A stretch of 64,000 nt of DNA, taken from contig NW_006921532.1 of NCBI RefSeq assembly GCF_000340215.1, forward strand, positions 3,203,337 to 3,267,336, read 5' to 3'. Position numbers and translations under genes: made by a program. The DNA is from Pseudocercospora fijiensis CIRAD86. Lineage: Eukaryota; Ascomycota; Dothideomycetes; Mycosphaerellales; Mycosphaerellaceae. The stretch's first letter is position 1, and every line of letters starts with the position of its first letter. Below are positions 36,176-47,999 of the stretch, piece by piece. Under the pieces are notes generated by a model that saw only the letters and a list, made by a program, of their open reading frames with translations, did not search any database and was not told the DNA's origin.

Positions 36176-38870
36176 GGGGTACAGTTGTAATGTCTAGTTT
36201 TTATCGCGCCTCTTCTTCTTCGCGGCCTCGAGGCCTTTCGTAGTATATCTAGGAGACTGCTAAGATTGCTTAATTTTATAGAACAGCTTCTCCGAATTAA
36301 TCCCTTTAAGCGTAGCAGTAGGGCTATAGTTAGATATAGCTAGTAGTTTCTATTGCCTAATCCCTTTCGTAATATGCGATAGTGCTTCGGTCCCGATCGA
36401 AGGGAAGTTTCCGGTAAGCGAAGAGCTAGTCCCGGCCCTCTATCTACATATCTACGTTAATACTTAAGACGCGGAAGATCCGGGCGTAGGTAACTACTAT
36501 ATTATCGATATAGATAATCCTTCTCTATCGAGGCCTAGCTGCTGCTATAGGTCTTGCTACTATAGTCCTTACTATAAGCCCTACTATTGCGATATCTATA
36601 GCGCTACGATTATACTCGTTATTTATAGATTGCCGAGCCTATACACTTCGCATTTCGGTACGAAATTTATACTAAATCGTTCTTCGTAGATAAAGCCGCC
36701 TCTAGTATATAGTTTGCCCTCTTTCTATACTAGGATTCCGAAGTTTAATATACTAGATGTTAAATAACTAATAATATTCGAGGGATTTTAAAGAAGGCCG
36801 GCGGGATCGTAGACTAATTGTCGAGAAGGTCGATATAATAACTGTTATATATATATAGCGTCTAAGTATATCGGAGTAAAAGTAGGTATTCCCTAAACCC
36901 TAGAGAAGCAAGGATTATTATAGCGAATAGTAACTTGTTATTTAGTAGTCCGGGCCTAGTTACTTGCACTCCGATATACTTAGACGCTATAACTATAAAG
37001 GCCTTATCCGTAGCTAGCTACTATAGCTAGTATTGAATCCGAAACTACTACTACGCTCTATGCTATATTAGGATGTTACCCTATAGATAACCTAGGCTTA
37101 TTAGAGTCCGCATTAGACTTAGACCCCGATAAGTCTACGTCGGACCGATAGGCCCCTACTACGAATGTAAAAAAGTTATTACCGACCTATCGATCGAGTT
37201 CTATCGACCTCTACAATTCCTATCGTAGGTCGTCGTAAGTCGGCTCGAATAGAGGCTTATTCGCGTCGTCCTAGATCGTCTAATTATTAGGATTTAGTGC
37301 CTAGAACCTAGCGTAGAGCGGAACGTAAGACTCCTCGAGGGTAAATCCTAATTCTATATACGACTTAATCTTATCCCGTAGACATAGGTAGGCCTTAAGG
37401 TAAATATAATTAAGATCTAGATTAAGCTCGTTCGATAGTATAGGCAGAATAAAGCCCTCTTCTATAAGACGGTCCTCGCACTATTCTATAGTATCTAGCG
37501 GAAGGTACTCTTCTAAATCGAATCCGGAAAGATCTCGTTCTATTAGCTCTAGTAACTCTAGGGGTACTTTAACTATAAACTATATAGCACCCTTACTATA
37601 TAGGTATCGCTAGTTTAGGTTAGGTATACCGGCTACGATATGCTCTCCTTACTACTTTCGAATACGGTAGTAGTTCTAGTAGTTCGCAAATCTGTATACT
37701 ATAGCCTTTATAATAGGCATATATATAAAGAGTATAGCGATCCGGTCGTACTTGAAATCCTTAAGGTGTATGCCTTAAAGGTGCAAGTTGTAGAAGTACC
37801 TTCGCTATCTTCTAGTCGTACGTATTAGCTAACGCTAGAATGTCTCGATACGCTAGTTTATATAACTAGTTCTATACCGGAACATGTCGCTAAACGTAAG
37901 AACGACGCCGTTCTACGGGTCTTCGCAAAGAGCACGCCGAAGTGTTATATACGTATCGGCTATTATAACGGTCTCTATACTACGGTTACTCTATAGAATA
38001 AGTAGCATACCTCGATATTGCTTTATAAAGGCTATATACTATGCTATTATAGAAACCGCGGTACGAGCGGATATTCTAATATAGATCTATATAACCCGCC
38101 TAGACTATATATCTACGGCGGTATAAATTACGAAGTAGAAGTATTCGAATTTGTAGTAGGCGTCTATAGAGATAGCGTAGTTAGGGCCCGGATTCGTCTA
38201 GCTAGTCTAGTTACGTACCGTACTATATCTTCTTCGCTTAACGGCAGCAGGATTAAGATATAATATAGCTTGCTATAAACGTTCGCGGCTTGAGATACTA
38301 TACTTTGTATAAAGGACGTCGTATAATGCTACTCTACCGAAGTTATTATAGTCTCCGAGTAGCATCTCTTTCTACATAATAGCAGCAATGTTAAGGAGAT
38401 ACTGCCTCTAGAGGGGCCGAGCGACCTAGCGGTAGAGACCTAGCATAATTAATATATAAAGGTAGAGTAGGGAGAATACGTTATACTAAGTTCGTTTTAG
38501 ATACTTCGATAGCGTATAAGGCCGATATCGATACCCTTATACTTAAAGTACTCTATAGCCTACTTATCTAAGATGCGATACTTATAAAAGAACGTATATA
38601 CTAGGAGCTTTAGCTAATCCTCTAAATATCGACGATAGCTCGGCGCTCGACCGGGCGCGGAAATCTACTATTACTTTAATCGTTCCTTAAATTATATGCG
38701 GCTAATTAAGTATCTAGTATTATATAGCTCTGTACGAATATCCTCTTACTTCTTACTAGCTAAGACTTGTCTACGTATCTAATCTTTAAAATAATCGAAG
38801 TTAACTCGTAAATAAGGTATAGTAAACGTTCTAATCCTCGACTAGATTATACGGGGGGCTAAAAGTTACT
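36176..38870 (-). pseudogene. large unknown minus-strand coding region, part 1 (N-terminal side)
   Basis: The minus strand encodes plausible protein throughout. A segment near 37600-37300 includes VPLELLELIERDLSGFDLEE and LRDKIKSYIELGFTLEES with no stop for long stretches. One near 36780-36650 includes YTRGGFIYEERFSINFVP, and a basic, Ser/Gln-rich part lies near 36500-36180. The frame shifts at least once near 37700-37600. I recognise no family and no helicase, transposase or recombinase motif. The MITE-like insertion at 36854-36991 interrupts it. The + strand frames at 37640-38263 are shadows. The 5' end abuts the inverted array at 38868. Confidence 0.45.
36854..36991. mobile_element. MITE-like element with 24-bp terminal inverted repeats
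   Basis: A 138-bp element with inverted ends: tatagcgtctaagtatatcg followed by gagt at the left and the exact reverse complement at the right (actc, then cgatatacttagacgctata). The interior is non-coding. Ends of ta...ta fit a TA target duplication, as made by Tc1/mariner-type elements. It lies inside the minus-strand coding region; coding sequence resumes on both sides. Confidence 0.8.
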
Positions 38871-39600
38871 AAGAGTTGCTAAGAGTTGCTAAGAGTTGCT
38901 AAAAGTTGCTAAAAGATAGCTAGAATAGCTATTCCGGCTATAAGGTAGCAGACCTACTACTAATCCGGGGTTTCGTTAGTTACGCTAACTTACTAGTCGG
39001 CGTAATCGTAGCCCTCGGTAGAGTATATAACGGAGCCTCGGATACTATACCTACTATAGTACTGCCGCTAGGGGTGCTAGAAGTTAACGGGCCTAGCTGT
39101 TCCTATAAGACCTACTACCGCCCGCCGGGGGTACTAAAAGTTGCCGAAAGTTGCTAAAAGTTGCTAATAAAGGTTCTAAGTATAAGGCCTACCGCTAGGC
39201 GCTAAAAGTTGCTAGAGTTTAATAATAAAGGTTCTATATATAAGACCTGCCGCCGGGCGCTAAAAGTTGCTAGAGTTTAATAATAAAGGTTCTATATATA
39301 AGACCTACCGCCGGGCGCTAAAAGTTACTAAAAGTTAATAGTAAAGGTAAAAGTTCCTAGTATAAGAGCTACCGCGGCCCGCGGGTATGCTAAAAGTTGC
39401 TAGAGGCTGCTAATAAAAGGCCTAAGTACAAGGCCTACGGCCGGGGTACTAAAAGTTAACTAGATAAGCTATTCCTACTAGTAAGACCTACTACGGCCGG
39501 GAGTGCTCTAAGGGTTGCTAGAACCCTAGGGGTGCTAGAAATTAACTAGACTAGCTATTCCTACGAGACCTACGGCCGGCGGCCGCAGGGGTATGTCTCT
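38868..39600 (-). repeat. inverted array of gttgctaaaa motifs
   Basis: About ten diverged units of 60-95 bp contain gctaaaagttgctaaaag, a GC-rich block (gacctactaccgcccgccgg and variants) and taactagataagctattcct. The array is the reverse-complement relative of 31850-32290 and bounds the large minus-strand gene on its 5' side. Confidence 0.85.
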
Positions 39601-40839
39601 ATATTCGGCGTCGTCTTATATTCTAGTACGTTACTCGTATCGATGTCTTATACTTTCTAGGATATCGGAAGAGTATACTAACCTGTTTTTATCGCTCGCT
39701 ACGGGCAACGGCTATAGGAAAAGAGAACTAGGCTAATTGGTTTGTTATCGTATATAATAGTGTTATACTATTAAGCGGCGAATAATCTAGGTAAGTAGCT
39801 AGCTTATACGAGAAAAAGGTAAAGGCTATATTATTATTATAGGGACGATTCTATTAATAGCCTTCCGATGCGTAGAAGTTGTTACTACGTAAAGATTAGC
39901 AGCGTAGCTTAGTAGGTATTATCCGCGCGCCTAATATTGTTAAGCCCCGCTAAGACCCGGGATTCCGTAGATTATAATACCGACTTTACGACTTTTAAAC
40001 GATACGATAGCACTCTAACAACACATAGCACGCTAGCAACGTATATAGTACGAGATACGTCGAATAAGCGCATTCCTAGTAAAATCGCGCTAGCAAAGAT
40101 ATCTAGTACGATAGCGACGACCGTACCGGCTTTAAGAACCTATCTCCGACTAAGACGATACCGTATTTCGAAGAAGGCCGATACTACTATACTATGCCTA
40201 TTATACCGTAGCTACCGGCACTATAGTATATATTCGGCGCTTAGGGACCTAGGAAGGACCTAAAGGACTAGGATTTAAAAGACAATAATAAGAGCTATAG
40301 ACTAGGCGTTCGAATAGCGGACCTAGTAGGATAATAAAAGTTAGTAAAAGTTGCTACTAGGTAGCTAAGAAACAGAATAGACGATTTGTATACCGATCTT
40401 AGTACTAGAAGAACGGAGCCGACGATACGATAACCGAACTCCCTCCCCTATCCGCAATTTATTAGCTTAATTTATATATCTTAGGAACTTTCGTTAACTT
40501 TTACTAACTTTTACTGTCCGTCGGTAAACCGAGGAGGCTATATAGTACGTAGTAGCTAAGGAGCGGCATTCGAACTTTCGCTAACTCTAGGCTTTTTATA
40601 ATAGCCTTTACGTACCTTACTTGCATAATGCTAGGCTTTTTATAATAACCTTTACGTACTTTACTTCTATAATACTAGGCTTTTTATAATACAACTTTAC
40701 GCTACTAGGGATAATACACTTTACGATATACTCTTCCTCTTCTTTACTTCCTTCTCCTTTAACTAGGTATCGTATATACCCTCTTACCCTCTTCTATAAT
40801 ATTGCCTTAAATATAAGGACTACGTAAGCGGTACTAAAG
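39601..40839. other. RIP-mutated spacer between array and copy C
   Basis: No recognised gene. A 108-codon + strand frame at 39937-40263 is Thr/Ser/Arg-rich with no known features. Short stretches of the ttttagcaac/gttgctaaaa repeat recur near 40335 and 40486. A roughly 44-bp tandem repeat beginning aggctttttataat occurs 2.5 times at 40588-40705. Confidence 0.45.
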
Positions 40840-41036
40840 TGTCAGAGCCAAAGAGGCTACACGTAATTGGCATGTGATTAGGCCGAGTAAAGCTAGGGTC
40901 TTAGTGCCTTAGGCAGGGCTTGGCGCTTAGCGTTAGGCCAACTCTCCTGCCTTCCTCCCTCTCCTCCTAGATCCTTATCGAATACTACACTGATTCACTA
41001 CTACCCTATCTACCTGCTGACATAACCCTTCTTATA
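40840..41036 (+). repeat. 5' LTR of copy C
   Basis: 197 bp starting tgtcagagcc and ending cttcttata. It should contain the promoter and polyadenylation signals of the element, though I cannot point to a convincing TATA box. Confidence 0.93.
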
Positions 41037-41149
41037 TAGTATTCGATCTACCCTTTAAGGGCAGCAGCTAGATAGTCCTTATTTCAAGCTTTTAGCGGTA
41101 TAGCTACGAAAACCATCGATTTAACTATATTACGCCCGAAGAACGGGAC

Positions 41150-42640
41150 CTATACGTACCATTCTATTAAAACAACCGTACCAATCATTAAGCAAGGCCT
41201 TCTATACGGCCTATTATACTAAGTTAAGCACATTAGACCGATACTCGCTAATTCCGCTATATCCGCATCTTAGGGGCTAACAATACATTATTAGTGTCGC
41301 CCCTTACAATAGCTAGTTCATTACGAAACAACAACCGTGCTGCCGCTAGCAGCGCTAGCAACGACAACGCTAGCAGCATAGTGCCTGCTAAAGTGCCTCC
41401 TACTAAAGAGCCTACTATAGGACCTGTTAAAGAAGAACCTGTAATTCTAGGTAACGATCTAGAATTGCCTGTCGACGACATTCTTAACAACATTGTCAAC
41501 CGTCGATATAGCTAACTAGCCTTTAGTCCCTAGCTAGTAGCGAGACTTTAAGAAGCTACCTAAAACAGGCTCACTACCTTGCGTTAAGAACAACAGCTAA
41601 AGGATAATCTTCTCGAGATTCGTCGCCTCTAGGAATCTCTAACAACTACTGCTAAGCTAACAGCAGGACCTTCTTCACTACCTATCTAAAAGAAGGATAC
41701 TAAACTCAAGGACTATACCGTGTTTAACGGATCTAGTCGAAAGCAGTACAACGACCACATTCGTAACTGTGAACTTAACTAGCGTAACGCACTAAGAGCG
41801 CTACTAGACGACTATTCCTTAGTCGTACACGCTATACAGTACATCAATAGCGACCTAAAGCGCACATAGGATAACTATTTCGATTCCCTCGATAATCAAA
41901 CCGCTGTTTAGTAGCAGACCTACAAAACCATTATACTAGATACCCTTAGAAACCCTATACTAAGGCAACAACATACTTAGGACCTATATCTTCGAGCTAA
42001 ATAGAAGACTAATCAATCGGCTCGCTTATTCGAGGCCTATTTAAAAACCCTTAAAGACGACCTTCCGCCTAAGACTAATTCTATATAGATCTCCGAGATA
42101 CGCCTAAAACTTAGATAGGAACTTATCCTCGAATTAGACCGTCGCCGTGTATTCGAACAAGCCAATCTAATACGCATTCAATTCATAGTCGAAGTAGAAA
42201 CAGCCGAACGGGCTATTTAGCTCTAATAACGACTAGAATTAAGGATCCGACTAGCTAGTACTAACCGTAGCAGCCGTAGTAGCCGCGGCGGAGGAAACCA
42301 AGGTTCCTACTATAACAACAATGCTAATAATAGGAACAGTAACAATAACCGTAGAAGAGGCCGTAGCCGCCGGCTATATAGAGGAGGCCGCGATAGGAGC
42401 CGTAGAAGGGGCTCGTATCCTTATAACGCTAACCGCTTAACTAACAACAATAGCTACGGCAGTCTACTAACCGGATTGAAGTGCTTCAATTGTAACAGCA
42501 CTAGCTATCTACTAGGCTAATGCGACAAACCTAAGGACTAGGCCCGAATTGACCGTACTTCCGCTAAACACCGAAAGCACCTCTTAGCGGCTAACGCCAC
42601 CCCTGTAGGCTAATCTTCGAAAAAAGAGTAAGCGCCGCAC
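41150..42640 (+). pseudogene. gag of copy C, RIP-degraded
   Basis: The frame reads an N-terminal Asn/Ala/Ser/Pro-rich stretch (open at 41294-41515), a capsid-like region of about 250 residues with TAG stops, a basic Arg/Gly/Asn-rich nucleocapsid part (near 42270-42440) and a zinc knuckle at 42482-42523. The knuckle has Cys-X2-Cys and a final Cys at the right spacing, but Tyr in place of the usual His, again a CA-to-TA change. The true start is uncertain. Pol follows in a different frame. Confidence 0.75.
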
Positions 42641-42654
42641 TAACTGTTAGCCTC

Positions 42655-45600
42655 GTGCGGCGTAAGACTATCGACATTGTGCTAGCTATAACACGCTCCT
42701 GCCTTGTATAGGATACGAAGGGCACTACCTATTAAACTAAGGTTATACTAGATCTAGGAAATTCAGTCAGTGCCCTTATTAGCTATCGCCTAGCCAAGCA
42801 ATTAGACCTTCGACAACTGCCGAAGACTAACCTACTAACCCTTGCTTAGTTTAATAACGCTCGGCACTTGACCTATAGGGCCTACTATGTTCCTATAGCT
42901 CTAAAGGACGACCTCGGAAATAAACGCCTACTAGACTTCACTGCCTACGCAGTAGATATAGACAACCTATATAGGGGAGCTACTATTATTATTAGCAACC
43001 CTATTCTCAAGTACTACGCTATAGCTATAGACTTAGGCATTTAGAAGTAGCGATTTGGAATCGCTAGGAAAGAGGACATTAAACACATTAATGTTAGCGA
43101 GTGCCCTAACGATATTAGGGTCCTGTTTATTAGCAACCTAATACTAGCCTCCGCCTTAGCTAATCCGACAGCTAACCTTCTTAGTAGAGATAACGATAAA
43201 CCTATGCCCCCTAATAGTATAGATCCTAAACAACTTAAGCGCATACTAGAACCTATTCGAGAGACCTATATTAATGTGTTCAAACACTACCTAGCATCGA
43301 CATTGCCTATGTTTAAAGAGACGGATTATAAGATTGATATTATAGAGGGCAAAGAGGTCCCTTTTAGACCCCTCTACAACCTCAGTAAGCGAGAGCTTGC
43401 TATATTACGTAAGTACCTAGAGGAAAACCTAGCTAATAGCCGGATACGGTATAGTAACAGCCCTGCTAGTGCCCCTATCCTGTTCGTACTAAAGAAGGAT
43501 AGTAGCCTGCGCCTCTATATCGATTATCGTAGGCTTAATGCTGTTACTATCAAAGATCGCTGTCTACTTCCTCTTATCAATAAGACCCTCGATCGCCTTT
43601 CTAGTGCCTACTACTACACTACATTAGATATTAAGGACGCCTATTACCGCATTCGTATTCGCAAGGGCGATAAATAGAAGACAGCCTTTCGTACTCGCTA
43701 TAGCTATTTCGAGTACTTAGTTATACTATTTAGGCTAGCTAATGCCCCTGCTACATTCTAGTCCTATATTAATCGGGCCCTATTAGGCCTATTAGATTAC
43801 CTCTGTATAGTTTACCTAGATAACATCCTAGTTTACACACACTTACCTAATATTGTAGAACACTAGGCCGCAGTGCGCAAGGTCCTCGACCGCCTACGAG
43901 CCTATAGACTGTATTGCAAACCTTCTAAATGCACCTTTGCTGCTAAGGAGGTGTCTTTCCTTAGCTTCCTCGTATTAACTAAGGGTGTTAAGGCTAATCC
44001 TAATCGGATCAAAACCATTACTAAATAGCCTGTTCCTACGTTAATTAAGGAACTGTAGTCGTTCCTCGGCTTCGCTAATTTCTATCGTCGCTTTATTAAG
44101 GGCTATTTACGGTATATAATGCCCCTAACTAAGCTTACTAAAACTAAGGCCAACCCAACTAGGGAGTTCAAATAGACTAACAGAGCACAAGCCGCTTTTA
44201 ACGGCCTAAAGTAACGCTTCACTAAAGTCCCCTTATTGCACTATTTCGTGCTAAGTAAGCAGATCCGAATTGAGACTGACGCTTTACAGTTCGCTGTATC
44301 GGCTATTATATTATAGCAATCAGATAATAACTATTACTAGTACCCGATTGCCTTCTTTTTACGAAAGATAATCGATATAGAACGTCGATACGAGACCTAC
44401 GAGTAAGAGCTCTTAGCAATCGTAGAAGCCTTTAAGCATTAGCGCTACTATCTTAATAGTGCTTAGCATACAATTCAGGTCTATATAGACTATAACAACC
44501 TACGTAGCATCACTAAGGTTACAAGGGTTATAGGTCGATAGGCTAGATAGGCCGTCTACCTCGCTAGGTTCGATTTTAATATATTATATCGGCTAGGCGT
44601 AAGCAACCCTACTAATAGCCTATCGAGGCGACCTAATTACGATAGCGAGACCTAATATATCAATTCTTTGTTTCTAACCCTATAGCATAAGATTGCTATA
44701 GCCCGTATTATTAATAAGCAAGCGTAGGATAAGCGGACTTCCGGACCCCGCGGCGGCAACAAATACTATAGCGGAGTTGTCGTTCTTCTAGTGCACGTTA
44801 GAAAGGACGTAGATCGCTCGAGCTATAATAACTCGATTGAAGATATTGCTATCTACAGTAATAGCCTATATAGCGATAGCACTGCAGAAGAGGTTGTAGT
44901 AGTTCCGGCTGCTAGTGCTATTAGATGCATATAATGCGTACCTCGTTCGATAGCGAGGGTGCTATTAAATAACCTTATAAATAGGGATAGTCAATCGTTT
45001 ATAGATAAGCTATTGCGTGCTTAGTAGAGGGACGCCTTTGCTATCGAGCGCATTAATAAGCTTGTAAGTAGACGGGCGACTCGATCTAGTAAGAGTAACA
45101 ACTAGTCGATCGACGACAAAGGTTACTTAAAGTTCAAGGGTAGATATTATATCCCCGCTAAACAATCGATTAGATAAGAGCTTTTAAAGAGGCACTATAA
45201 TAGTAAACTCGCTAGTTACTATAGCACAGAGAGGTCGCACGAGTTACTATCGCGTACATACTACTAGCTAAATAGTAAGCGGCATATAAAGGAGTATGTA
45301 CAGACCTATACAGTATACTAGCGAGTTAAAGCACCGAAACACTTACTATTCGGCGAGTTGTCTTCGCTCCCTATTCCAAAGAAGCCATTTGCTAAGCTAA
45401 CAATAGACTTTATTATAGGCCTTCTACCTGCTAGGCGTAGGGGCAGTAAGGACGTATATAATACTATCCTTGTTGTAGTAGATCGATTTACTAAAGGCGC
45501 TCGATACATCCCGGCGCGGAAAGACTAGACTGCTATTAATATAGTAGAGGCGCTATAGAGTGACATCTTCTATACCTATTAGGGAACCCCTAAGGGGATA

Positions 45601-46536
45601 GTCTCCGATAGGGGCTCGATATTCACATCTCACTATTAGAGCGAGATTTGCTTGCAGCTAAGACTAAAGCATCGGCTATTAACAGCCTTCTATCTATAGA
45701 CTAACGGTCAAACAGAGAGGTAGAATGCTACCCTATAGCAGTACCTGCGCAGTTACATTAACGAGAACCCTAACGACTAGGTCAACCTCCTATAACTAGC
45801 TAAATTCGTATATAATAATAGTGTCCACTCATCGACTAAGGTGTTACTATACATAGCTATAATAGGCTAGAACGCTACTATGCTACAAGACCTACTATCG
45901 CTCGAGGCCGAGCGCAAGGAAAGGGAAGCGCGTTAAGTACTAGAGACACTAGCGGCGATAGAACGTATCTAGAAGATGCGAGAAATCTACGCTAAGATAG
46001 CTAAGAAGCTAATAAAGGCTTAAGAGTATCAAAAGGCCTACTACGATAAGCGCTATACACCGATAACCTTTAAACAAGGCGACATAGTTATGCTTAGCAC
46101 GAAGAACCTCCGCATTCGTAAGCACCTATTACCTAATAGTAAAACAAGGCCTAAGCTCGCACTAAGATACATTAGCCTATTTCGCATCCGAGAACCGAAG
46201 GGTAGTAGCTAGGCCTACTAGTTATAGCTTCTACCCTATTATACTATCTATAATACCTTCTATATATCCCTCCTTAAACTATACTACTAGCGCGAAGGCG
46301 ATAAAGCGCCTGCTAAGTTAGAAGAAGTCTTAGCTAATAGTAAAGAACTGTGGTCTATAGAACGTATCCTACAGCATCGGACTAGGCAAAGCAAGAAGGA
46401 GTACCTATTAAGATAGTAAGGCTATTTACCCGAATAGGACTCGTAGGAAGCTAAAGGTTCCTTTAAGGATATAGCTAAGCTATTAGACGAGTATTAGACT
46501 AGCGTAAAGGATAAGAAGAAGGCTAAGAGGCTATAA
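42655..46536 (+). pseudogene. pol polyprotein of copy C, RIP-inactivated
   Basis: Domains in order are a retropepsin-like stretch (42740-43020), RT (43270-43950, with [12 protein letters not shown] and the active site YLDN at 43813-43824), RNase H (44260-44640), integrase (45120-45850) and a chromodomain (46345-46500, starting LWSIERILQHR). The integrase DDE triad can still be read (TIDFIIG, VSDRGS, NGQTERQN), but the zinc-binding His and Cys residues before it are partly converted to Tyr. The stop is TAA at 46534-46536. About 40 in-frame TAG/TAA codons make it non-functional. Confidence 0.92.
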
Positions 46537-47802
46537 TGTTACTACTAGGGCCTAGGAACAATGCTACCCCCGGGGTGCTATTAGCTAACCAATTAGAGGC
46601 AAGCAATTGTTAGCAAAGGACAACAAGACTATACTACGATAACGGACGCGCAACGAGTACTAACGAGCGCACTATCACTGTCAACTAATTGCCTGCTCTT
46701 TTAAGGACTCTACCTCTTTACTAACGCGCCCTATAGGTCCCCCTCTTATTCCTTTATTCTATCGAGGCCTTAAAGCCTAGGCGATCTGCGAGGACGGCGT
46801 ACGCATAAACAGCGATAGTAATAATAACGACGGCGCGGCCGGCGCGGCTATATTAGTAACAGTATTGCGGAGTGTGTTACTGTTTAAGAAAAGAAGGACA
46901 CAGCTATATTAGTAACGGTATTACCGAGTTGTTGTTAGTTAAAGAAGGAAATCGAAAGCAAGGTAAAGTTGGCGCTAAGACGACTAGCGCCGCTATTATC
47001 GACATCACTTACTATTGTTACTACGCCTATAGACACAACCTTACCTGCACTACGAGCCTAAGGTACCTTAATCAAACTTTAATCAAAACTTTAAGGCCAA
47101 GTTAAAACTTTAAGCCGCCTAAAAGATTAAGCGACTAATAGACTAACTAAGGGCTAAAACTATAGAGCTAAGCTAGCCGGGGTCGATCTTGCGGACAATA
47201 GGTTACTCCTCGATCTTTCCGACCCTTTAAGCGAGGCGAACCTCTACTACTACACTTATAATAGCCTTTACCTATAGAAACTAGAAGAACTAAGTTTTTT
47301 AAAAAGATATAATTAGTTAATACTTAAAGGCTGCTAAACCTAACCAATTTGGGCTAGTAAAACTACGATAGTAAATAATAGCCCTTGTAATAATAAGAAC
47401 AACCCTCGGAAGCGGACAAACCCTCGGAGCGGATATTGCTAGGTCTTTTAAGAGTAGACGCAAAGAACTCGATACGATATCACTTAGAACGGAGGTAGTG
47501 CTACAATACCTCGTACGTCTACCTATTGCAGTAGGGAAGACGCGCTCGTATTGTAATTAGTCGAAGGCCTCTAATTCTTGTAGATACATATCACTTTATA
47601 GTTTATTATATATAGAGATAGCGCAGTTAGGGTTACACATTGTGTTGTTTGGAGGTAAGGTTTGATATAGTTATATAATTAGGTAGTTGAGTGTTCAATT
47701 TAGCGCGGGCTAAGCAGCTTATTAGACTTGCTAAGTCAGCGGCAATAGAGGTCGTAGAACGTAGACAGGCTACGAGGGCGCGGCCTTTAGAAGGGAAGCG
47801 TA

Positions 47803-47999
47803 TATTAGAGCCAAAGAGGCTACACGTAATTAGTATGTAATCAGGCCGAGTAAAGCTAGGGTCTTAGTGCCTTAGGCAGGGCTTAGCGCTTAGCGTTAGG
47901 CTAACTCTCCTGCCTTCCTCCCTCTCCTCCTAGATCCTTATCGAATACTATACTAATTCACTACTACCCTATCTACCTGCTAATATAACCCTTCTTACA
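47803..47999 (+). repeat. 3' LTR of copy C
   Basis: 197 bp starting tattagagcc and ending cttcttaca. Compared with the 5' LTR the start has lost TG by transition, while the CA end is intact, which fixes the original termini as TG...CA. Confidence 0.93.

Larger units (their letters stand above)
40840..47999 (+). mobile_element. Ty3/gypsy chromovirus copy C, complete, with 5-bp TSD
   Basis: This is a full-length element of 7160 bp. LTRs lie at 40840-41036 and 47803-47999, each 197 bp. The five bases before (40835-40839) and after (48000-48004) are both taaag, a perfect target-site duplication. It is the best preserved of the three copies: the 5' LTR keeps its TG start, the 3' LTR keeps its CA end, and the longest RT frame (157 codons, 43204-43677) is here. 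Gag, pol with C-terminal chromodomain, and a 1.27-kb 3' untranslated region are present. A short internal duplication in that region (about 46850-46930, ctatattagtaac...) is missing from the other copies. Confidence 0.96.

Noticed and set aside
37640..38263. Three + strand frames of 62-81 codons
   Set aside because: Shadows of the large minus-strand coding region.
46872..47105. 77-codon frame between pol and 3' LTR of copy C
   Set aside because: The region is shared by all copies but the frame is not clearly preserved in A and B; most likely untranslated.
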